Below, one piece after another: positions 9,271-15,800 of a stretch of DNA of 15,800 nucleotides (its first letter is position 1; the number at the start of each line of letters is the position of its first letter). The translations under genes and the position numbers were made by a program. The DNA comes from Physocladia obscura. Taxonomy: Eukaryota > Chytridiomycota > Chytridiomycetes > Chytridiales > Chytriomycetaceae. The notes beneath the pieces were generated by a model. The model saw only the letters and a program-made list of their open reading frames with translations. It was not told the DNA's origin and did no database searches. The stretch spans positions 1-15,800 of the forward strand of contig JADGJH010000640.1 of the NCBI GenBank assembly GCA_027596945.1, written 5' to 3'.

Positions 9271-9310
9271 TTTGACTGGAAAAATCCAATTTTAGACAAA
9301 ACGCATAATA
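9271..9310 (-). repeat. right terminal inverted repeat
   Basis: Reverse complement begins TATTATGCGTTTTGTCT and matches the left end at 36 of 40 positions. This copy keeps a CG where the left end has TG. Confidence 0.85.
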
Positions 9311-9793
9311 TTTGTAACAAGATATCCAACATCACCCACAGATTCCAACTCCATGTTGATGAACATCTTTTTTCAAAAAATCAGCAAGAGTTGGCTTGGG
9401 AAATCTGGGGAGATGTTTTTAGTTTATGAGCATATTCAAATTATAACAAAATTCAGGTGGGAAACGTGTGGGGGTGTGACTCTTTAAAAAAAAAAAAAAA
9501 AAGAAACAACAAATATAACCAACTTAGCACATTCAAGCTCTGTAAAAAATGTAAGAAATCCGAAAAATGGATTATAGGTGAGCTTGTAAGTTGTTCCAAA
9601 GAGTTGGAGTCAAAATCTCCTTGAAACACAAGGATTTAACATTATTCCATTTATTCACAATACAGCCTATAAGTTACTGAAATAAAAATAATACGCTTGA
9701 ATTTGAATGGTGCGGTTTGATGCCAGCAGACGGAGTGTGGTCACTTAGCGATAAAATTGTTGACTCAATCAAAAACCAAATTAAAAAATCCAA
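9311..9793. other. spacer between the transposon and the helical-protein gene
   Basis: Next to the transposon, minus-strand text at about 9320-9405 reads LPRFPKPTLADFLKKDVHQH followed by GVGICG and a TGA, and may be the other half of the gene relic at 6099-6868. A 17-base A run lies at 9486-9502. At about 9580-9675 the minus strand reads NKWNNVKSLCFKEILTPTLW, possibly repeat-derived. No intact gene. Confidence 0.4.
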
Positions 9794-11199
9794 ATGATTT
9801 CGGCGGATGATATTGCCCAATATGGTGAAGATCATGAAGATATATCATCCGGAATAACTGTGAAATACACGCAGAAAATCTCACGACATGGGCAATGATA
9901 TTTACGGGCGTTGCCCACCAAGCCGATCTACTTGGTAATTTGGAGTCTGAACGAAACTCCATTGCTCGCACCATTGAAGATCTCGAAAAATCAGTGAATC
10001 AACTTACTGTTACGCTTGCTAATATCCACACTGATAATGTAAAGAACTAATCAATGTTTCCTTCGGTGGCGTAGCTGAAATGACTTTTTTTTTGAAGCCT
10101 TTTGCAAAGAGACACGACAGCCACCAAGAGCGCGAGACCGTCCAACTAGCATTATTTGCCGCTAAATTTCATCTAGAACAAGCCTATGCAAATCGTATTG
10201 CCGTTTCCCAGAAAGTGGCTTTAGCAAGAGAATCGGTGGTAAGTCAAGGAGAAGATGTTGCTGAACTTGAACACGTACGAAAACTACTGTACACGTTTTT
10301 GGATGCAAGCTTTGGAAAAATTGCAGCATCGGTGTCGGATGTTGAGCAATTCGAAGATAAAGTTTTGGGGGATGAGTTTAAGCTATACGAGACTTTTAAT
10401 TCATTCACAGATGCGATATATATAGTTGAGTTTTATGCTATCTCTCTCATTATCGTCTCCTATGATTGACAATTGTCGTACTGCAGATTTCGAAAGACTT
10501 GAGACTTCATACAGATGCGATGTTCGAACTGACACAAGTCATCCAAGCTTTGGAAGCGGCAAAAAAATTTATCAGCGAGGAGTGTAAAATATCTGCCGTC
10601 GATTTTCTCAGCCCGAAAATACGCGCGCTGCGCCTATATGCATGGAAAAAGTATGTTCAACGGAAAATTGGCGAAGTACGTGATCATATTGATCGCGCAA
10701 AATTTCTGGTTCCAGCTTTCGCAGCATCAATGGGAATTCTTCCTTTCAAAGAAATGGCGCCAGAAGCTCAAGAAAACTATAAACTTGCAAACGAGTATAT
10801 TGACGCCTACCATGAATTCTTTGTGAAGGCCATTGCCGATATTCAAGTGCACAAGAGCTGGTTAGAGTCTGCTATTCATGCGTTTAGTGAGGCTATTGCG
10901 GCGAATGTTGAATCAAAGCTGGCTGTTGGACGTGAGCTTGTTGAATTGAGACTGTCTGTATTTGAAAATGAGCTTGTGGCGAAAGCGAACCGTGAAGGCA
11001 TTAACAGAGAAAACCGTTTAATTGACGCGTTATTTCTAGTACCAAATTTTATAATTGTGCATAGTCAGTTACCCCCAAGGATCTGACTTTTCAATAAACA
11101 GTAAAAATCACATGGAGTTCTTCACCACCATCAAACACACGAAGAGATAGTGGCGATGGTGCGGCAACTGTATACGCGGATAATCAGCCTCATCGATAA
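9794..11199 (+). CDS. predicted all-helical protein, five exons, family not assigned (possibly BAR-like)
   Basis: Proposed exons 9794-9824, 9875-10038, 10098-10424, 10487-11015 and 11102-11199 join in frame to 382 residues. The chain is almost entirely amphipathic helix: LESERNSIARTIEDLEKSVN early, KFHLEQAYANRIAVSQKVAL in the middle, then KIRALRLYAWKKYVQRKIGE and YKLANEYIDAYHEFFVKAIA, ending in a polar tail SSSPPSNTRRDSGDGAATVY. This resembles a BAR or sorting-nexin-type helical bundle but I see no diagnostic motif. Introns are 50, 59, 62 and 86 nt. Donors are GTGAAG, GTAAAG, GTTGAG and GTTTAA. Intron 4 has CTGAC before its acceptor, and introns 1-3 have ATAAC, ATGAC or TTGAC. The start at 9794 follows an in-frame TAA. 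If intron 4 is not spliced, the frame instead stops at 11084-11086. Coding is well supported; the exon ends less so. Confidence 0.6.
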
Positions 11200-11842
11200 T
11201 AGCATTCACTGTCACAATTTGACTGCGAAATATTTGCTTTAGCGAACGCAGGCGCGGTTTCTGGCAAGGAGGGTGTAAAACTTCAGCTGCGGTACTCTCT
11301 GCAAACGGAACCGTCGCTACGCAATTTTTGTTGAAGACAGTGACAGTGATAGTGACAGTAGCAGAGACAGTTGCTCGCAAGCGGAAACAGTCAACAACAA
11401 CCAACTTGAAGTTGAGCACAATGCGTCTTCGTCTTCATCTTCTCTTGCGTGGCCAAGTCCATCTTCACATTCTCCATTCCACCGTTTTTATCACCAGTAT
11501 GCCAGAAAGACCCCCGCAAACCGACAGCAACTCTTCAGAAATGAACAGTAACAATAACACCAACGTCAACGGCAGATTTAATGACATGTGGCGCCCGTCT
11601 GGAATCATCTTTGCCTCTCAGTCTTTATACCCTAACGGTCCATACTTATCATGCATCATGTCAATCGCGATGCATACCGCAGCATATGGTACACGCAAAT
11701 GTTGAATATTTGATTTCTCGGAGCTCAGGCTTTTATCGGCGTTGTTGGGGGGATGAACGATGACAACGGTGATGCTATTGAATCCACAGACCCTGTATCT
11801 GCTGGGGAGTGGATTCCACCACCAGTTCCTTCTGCTTTATGA
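11200..11842 (+). other. coding-like region, exons unresolved: host gene 3' part or pseudogene
   Basis: CpG-containing, host-like DNA. One frame gives an acidic/Ser-rich stretch FVEDSDSDSDSSRDSCSQAE, then SLAWPSPSSHSPFHRFYHQY and ARKTPANRQQLFRNEQ, and a TAA at about 11549. The same phase resumes with HHVNRDAYRSIWYTQMLNI, a TGA, and GAQAFIGVVGGMNDDNGDAI, ending GEWIPPPVPSAL at TGA 11840-11842. Between these, good coding text (RFNDMWRPSGIIFASQSLYP) is in another phase. A donor at 11548 and acceptor at 11621 exist (74 nt), but the spliced product does not reach the natural C-terminus. Either several small introns or indels in a decaying gene. It may even belong to the gene ending at 11199. No family recognised. 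Confidence 0.45.
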
Positions 11843-11864
11843 ACTTGTATTGGTTTTTGTTAAA

Positions 11865-11870
11865 AATAAA
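11865..11870 (+). terminator. AATAAA poly(A) signal
   Basis: Lies 23 bases after the TGA at 11840-11842, preceded by a T-rich stretch. Supports a plus-strand transcript ending here. Confidence 0.45.
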
Positions 11871-12113
11871 GCTCAGAAACACCAACTGAAGTTCATAGCC
11901 GCTTGTAGTAACAAGGCTACTTGACAGCTTACAACACCAGGTTTTATTTAAGCTGTTTGTGAAGGAAAATAAGCCAGATACTAGAAGGTGCCACTAGTGT
12001 TCCGATGTATAAGTATATACAGTATATTCTGAGGTACGAAAATAAGTCCATGCCTCAATACCTCAAGAGCAGAGTATGTTTGAATGAAAAATGCCCAGAA
12101 ATGAAATAAATTA

Positions 12114-12357
12114 ATGTCTTTTGAAATCAGCAACTACCTGTCAAACAAAAACAAAGCAACTGACCACAGAATCTGCATTACTTGTGTGAAGGATGTTTAC
12201 TGGTCTTTTGCAAAAGTGACAAGCCATAAATCTGCAAATTGTACTGTTCTCAGCAGAGAAAAGGAAATGTGGGCTAATTCAAAAAAAGCCAAGTGTCAGC
12301 AAACAAACCATTATTCTGAATTTTCTGCACCAAACATGCCTCCTAGAATTGCAAACC
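12114..12357 (+). other. open frame with a BED-finger-like Cys/His pattern, doubtful
   Basis: The first 80 codons of a 134-codon ORF contain CITCVKDVYWSFAKVTSHKS followed by ANC, i.e. C-x2-C-x13-H-x4-C, which resembles the BED zinc finger at the N-terminus of hAT transposases. No hAT catalytic domain follows: the 3' half of the ORF lies antisense to a Tc1-type transposase relic (12358-12565). Could be a fragment of a second transposon family or chance. Confidence 0.2.
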
Positions 12358-12565
12358 ATGAGCCAAACAACTTTTCTCCTTTGAGTGTTTACCCTTGTCT
12401 TCCCAGCATTCAACAATTGTCAAACAATATTTTGTCCAAGAATACAATATTGTGTATTCTCCAATCAATTGAATTAAGCTCATGTATAAATCTCATTATG
12501 TCATTATATTTAATATGATTTGTCCTTTACTCCAAAACCTTCCAACTGAACCTCTCTTCAAGATT
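12358..12565 (-). pseudogene. second Tc1/mariner transposase relic (fragment)
   Basis: Minus-strand reading in one frame: NLEERFSWKVLE, TAA, RTNHIKYNDIMRFIHELNSI, DWRIHNIVFLDKILFDNC, TGA, MLGRQG, TAA, TLKGEKLFGS. It aligns with the transposase at 8172-9223 (SWKALEMQAIQ, DWKLHNLVFLDKVLFDN, KGEHL), including the first catalytic Asp and the following FDN. The matching block covers about 70 codons and is interrupted by three stops. The second Asp and the Glu are not recognisable beyond it, so this is a truncated, older copy of a related but not identical element. Confidence 0.65.
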
Positions 12566-13338
12566 TGTGATACATACAAAAAAACCCAACAGCTTTCTTC
12601 GAATTTTTTTCATGCTTATTCAGCCTACTTCTTTCCATGATTCTTTTTGAATGATTCATTTCATTTTTTGATGTCCTTTTTTTTTTCTTTTTCCTTTTTT
12701 TTTAGAAAAGATCCAAAAAACAGATAAGTTCCCAAAATAAGGAGCTAACCTTGGGCTGCTACTTCTGCCATTCTAATCTGGTTGTAACAGCATGTAATGT
12801 AGCTATCAGGGAACATAGGTGATTAGTTTCTTCAACCCCTGTACCATTTTACATTGTAGCTGCTTAAAGTCTATATTGAAAAACATCTTTATTTATTACA
12901 CAATACCAATACCAACTGTGTTAGTGCATATAATATTTAAGCTAAAATGATGAAATTATTTTATTATTTAAGCTGACAAGGGACTTGTCTAATGGAGAAT
13001 TGCCATTGCATCTTTGTCTCTTGAACTATAGTGAGGCACACTAGAGGGTGTGTAAGCAAAAAAAGTTTTTTTAATTAAACTAGAAATTTCATTTCATTTG
13101 CTTTGAAAATAAAAGAACAATAGAATCTATTATAATATTTGCTGCCCTCTGATCTGAAATAGTTGAAGTTAAACTGCTGACATCAACAAACTGGGATCTT
13201 CCAGCCATGAACTTTTGCATACTTAAAACTATTGGGCCAAGAATTATGAGTGGCTGTCATGTTTGGATTAGTTTGTGTTTTAAAATAGCTAAGTTATTTT
13301 ATTTTTAAATAAAACAAAGTAAAACACAGCAGGCACAA
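12566..13338. other. AT-rich spacer, no gene seen
   Basis: T and A homopolymers at about 12678-12710, scattered stops in all frames, few CpG. No coding-like stretch recognised. Confidence 0.5.
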
Positions 13339-13600
13339 CTGACTCCATGAATGTATGGGTATCTGCATGCTGTGTTCATTAACATTAGCCCCAGCTGGCA
13401 AATATTGATGTCTTGAAGCTGTTTCTGTTTGTTTTTGTTTTGCATTGAAATAATAATAAATTTAGATTAAATAGAGGCATAGTCAGCTCCATCACTTGAT
13501 GGATGCCTACACACTGCACAAATTAGTTTTGCCTGGGGGCAAATGCTGATGTTACATGGCTATTCTGTTTGTTTATGTTTTGTTTTTAAAATTATAAATC
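13339..13600. repeat. degenerate tandem duplication, two copies, about 140-bp period
   Basis: Copy A from about 13339 and copy B from about 13481 share CTCCAT, GGCAAAT followed by TGATGT, and CTGTTTGTTT[T/A]TGTTTT in the same order, at offsets of 140-143 bases. The copies are diverged. No coding role seen. Confidence 0.5.
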
Positions 13601-14098
13601 TTAATTTATTATTTTAATTATATTACTTGTTCTGTTATGTTAGCTCTCACCACAAAGTTACCAAAACTTCAATACTTAATGATGAATCTGAAACTGTCTG
13701 TTGGCATTTGCTGGTTATTTTTAAAGTAGCGCCACATAATAATATAATATGGCATTCTGTTGATCAGCATGTTTCTGCACATCTAGCATGGTCAAAATCT
13801 GAGTATGCTGTCTGTAAAATTCTCACATAATAGTCAAGTTTGTTCAAAACTCCTTGAATTTATTCAATAATTATCTTTGTACATATTTGTTTATTTATAT
13901 TTTGTAGATAATTTTATTTATTTGTTGGTTGTCTGTTTGTTTTGTTCTTTTTGATTATTCATATTTTGGTTTTTCTTATTAATTTGTTTTGTTTTTCTTT
14001 GGGTTTTGGAGTTGAATTAATAAATTGAAGATGTTCTGAAAAATGGTGTGTTGTTTGCAAGATGCAACCAACTCTGCAAGGCCAGTGATGCATCAAGC
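13601..14098. other. AT-rich spacer, no gene seen
   Basis: Mostly T-rich (TTTGTTTG-type) sequence from about 13860 to 14020. A 67-codon open frame at 13627-13830 has no recognisable feature. Confidence 0.45.
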
Positions 14099-14392
14099 TC
14101 AATTGGTGTCTCTGCACCACCCCAGGTCTTTCACCATGAGAGTGACACATGGGACTGTTGTACTGGAATCACAGCAGCCCAAGGGATAAGTGCCAACCTT
14201 TTCTTTACACTCCTTCCACTCCATGCCTTCCATTTGGAAAAGATCTAACAATGGTGTGGAATGAGTTGGTGAATATCCTTCTTTAGTGCAACATCCCTGG
14301 ATGGTGTATTCCCTAGTATTATGAGGCAACAGTATCACCAGAAATGGAGTTGACTGCCCAATGATTGGACGAGCAAATACAAGCTTGCAAAA
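14099..14392 (-). pseudogene. unrecognised ORF fragment, probably repeat-derived
   Basis: An open minus-strand stretch of about 98 codons with plausible composition: VFARPIIGQSTPFLVILLPH, REYTIQGCCTKEGYSP, LLDLFQMEGMEWKECKEKVG, then CVTLMVKDLGWCRDTN before a TGA. It is bounded by stops on both sides. No start of a full gene and no known domain seen. The neighbouring sequence is AT-rich and decayed. Confidence 0.3.
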
Positions 14393-15800
14393 AGTTTACT
14401 CCTAGGTGACAGGACATGGTTAGGCAACCAGAACAATGAGTGATGAGGCAACTTTAGATGCAGGTATTGACAGAGCGCAGCCTGAGTGTAAAGAGCAGAG
14501 TTCTTGTTGCTAGTGGTAGTGGAAAAAGGACTTGGTATCTTAATGGAAAAAAAATAAACAATTGTGTTTGTATTGTGTTTGTATTTATTAACCACACTTA
14601 CCTGTTTCTATTTATTCTATCTATTCTATTTATCTCCAGAGCATTGAAAAGCACTACTTGGCTGTTCTAGCCAGGGTTCAGAAATTTTCCATGTTCATTC
14701 TGGATCTATTTCCATTGCATTGCTGTTGTGAGTTTCAATTATTTAATCCAGATGTTGTATAGTCAATGACTCTCTACTGCTTACCAGCTTTTGCTGATGC
14801 ACCAACTTTGAGCTAATGAACTAGCTTTGGGCTGATAACTAAGCCTTGCTTGATGATCTTGCAACTACAATGAATAAGGACAGGAAGAATGTTGCTGCTA
14901 TGGTTAGAGTTAAGTCATCTGCTGAAGCAGGTTGCATGAAAATTAACTTCACATCAATTTTATTGGCTGACCATGCTAATAATTGCTGTTGGACAATCTA
15001 GTGATTCTTGTGAAATTTTAAAAGATGTCAAGGATATATTTCCACAGGTTGGTAAATACATTAACATTCTGATTAAGCAGCAGTGGTTTTGATTCTTCAT
15101 GAATATTTTGTCTTCTGGAGATGACTTCAAACTAATATCAAAATTGTAATAATATTTTAGGTCATATGGTGTTTTTTGGCAGTCTTTTTGGTTTTCATTG
15201 AATTTGTCCAGAATTGATTTGATGTACACTTTTTTGCTGCATTTTGATTCTCCAGATAAAAAATTACAGTTGGGTTTGTAATCTATCAGCCGATACTGTT
15301 GTCAACTATGCTAATAGTGATATTAACTACCTTGGAAAACACTTAAAAATTATTACATTTTTCACATTAAATAAGTTTCTTTTGTTGTTTTGGTCCACTC
15401 CTCAAATTTTCACAAAAAATCTCCTTCATTCATCAACAACAATTCATTTAATCCATCCTACAATTCTACCTTTATTATCACTCTTTTTCATTTGATTTCA
15501 CTATCTTTTTTTATATCACACTTTTGAGATTTTTGGGCAGTTGTCTCTGAGCTTTTATGTTGATTAGGTAAAACTATAAAAGGGACTTTATTTTTAAATA
15601 AAAAGCTAGTTCAAATAGTATAAAATTCTGATAAAAATTACATAAATAAAGGCTCAAGCAATTCCGCAAGTAAGTGAAAGCAAACTTGTACCAGTTGAAT
15701 CATTTTGATTGAAAGTTCACTAACTACTCATTAAAGGAAAAATTTAATGTTTTTTAATATATTAGTAAATGAAATTTTATTTTAAAAAAATTAAAAAAAA
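14393..15800. other. AT-rich region with worn coding-like traces, no supported gene
   Basis: At about 14850-14990 the + strand has DDLATTMNKDRKNVAAMVRV followed by MKINFTSILLADHAN, then stops. At 14960-15229 the minus strand has an 89-codon open frame rich in Lys, Ser and Asn. Neither matches anything I recognise. From 15240 to the end the DNA is very AT-rich with A/T homopolymers. Confidence 0.4.

Larger units (their letters stand above)
6869..9310. mobile_element. Tc1/mariner-superfamily (IS630-type) DNA transposon, DD34E, with two convergent genes, inactive
   Basis: The 2442-bp element starts and ends with TA, the standard Tc1/mariner target duplication, and is bounded by 40-bp inverted repeats matching at 36 positions. 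Between the ends lie a minus-strand DD34E transposase relic (8172-9223) and a plus-strand relic of unknown function (7008-8145). Their stops are 26 bp apart, so they fill the element tail to tail. Both genes contain stops and frameshifts, so this copy cannot make its own transposase. The inverted repeat does not extend past the TA on either side, which supports these as the true ends. A second copy would be needed to prove the boundaries. Confidence 0.75.

Noticed and set aside
9580..9680. Minus-strand NKWNNVKSLCFKEILTPTLW as the C-terminus of a non-LTR reverse transcriptase
   Set aside because: The LWNNL-type ending is suggestive, but no reverse transcriptase motif is found upstream and the match is too short.
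9720..9797. ATG at 9720 (MPADGVWSLSDKIVDSIK) as the start of the helical-protein gene
   Set aside because: Its frame stops at 9795 and no splice signals between 9720 and 9794 would link it in phase to the next exon.
11108..11419. Minus-strand 103-codon ORF
   Set aside because: Val/Thr runs are the antisense of the GACAGTGACAG repeat that encodes the Asp/Ser stretch on the plus strand.
12358..12518. 3' half of the 134-codon plus-strand ORF as a protein
   Set aside because: It is antisense to a recognisable transposase fragment, so the open frame here is probably accidental.
1..15800. tRNA, rRNA, CRISPR array or bacterial operon signals
   Set aside because: No tRNA arm motifs, rRNA-like sequence or regularly spaced direct repeats were seen; introns and poly(A) signals point to a eukaryote.

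Overview
This looks like nuclear DNA of an intron-containing fungus, most plausibly an early-diverging (chytrid-type) one. Evidence: short introns (about 50-90 nt, one of 193 nt swollen by a microsatellite), a sterol O-acyltransferase of the ARE/SOAT type, scattered AATAAA poly(A) signals, and many decayed eukaryotic DNA transposon genes. The exact lineage is inference. Two kinds of DNA alternate. Islands of host genes are CpG-containing with mixed codon use. Long AT-rich tracts are poor in CpG and hold broken transposon-like genes.

Layout. 29-919: intact alpha/beta hydrolase of the ABHD10 type (+). 1098-1497: two short coding-like open stretches (+), unresolved. 1724-2027: broken Myb/SANT-like gene (+). 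2040-2947: AT-rich DNA with T-tracts and no gene I can support. 2948-3568: broken gene of unknown family (-), readable only by changing frame. 3650-3940: uninterrupted 96-codon ORF (+), unrecognised. 4302-5984: three-exon sterol O-acyltransferase (+). 6099-6868: another broken gene (-). 6869-9310: a complete but dead Tc1/mariner-type transposon with 40-bp inverted repeats, inserted into or beside that gene. 9794-11199: probable five-exon gene for a helical protein (+). 11200-11842: coding-like region ending in a poly(A) signal, exon structure unresolved. 12358-12565: second transposase relic (-). 12566-15800: AT-rich DNA with one degenerate tandem duplication (about 140 bp period) and a short relic ORF (-).

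The most interesting object is the transposon at 6869-9310. Its transposase (-) can be read from an N-terminal helix-turn-helix region to the DD34E residues despite two stops and one frameshift. A second, unrelated gene of about 370 codons (+) fills the other half of the element and ends 26 bp from the transposase stop. Tc1/mariner elements normally carry one gene, so a convergent two-gene DD34E element is the best candidate here for something undescribed. Both copies are pseudogenes in this window, and most of the stops inside them are TGA, which fits CGA to TGA decay at methylated CpG.

The host genes show no operon-like relationship. The sterol acyltransferase would make steryl esters in the ER, and the hydrolase is a predicted (possibly mitochondrial) esterase.
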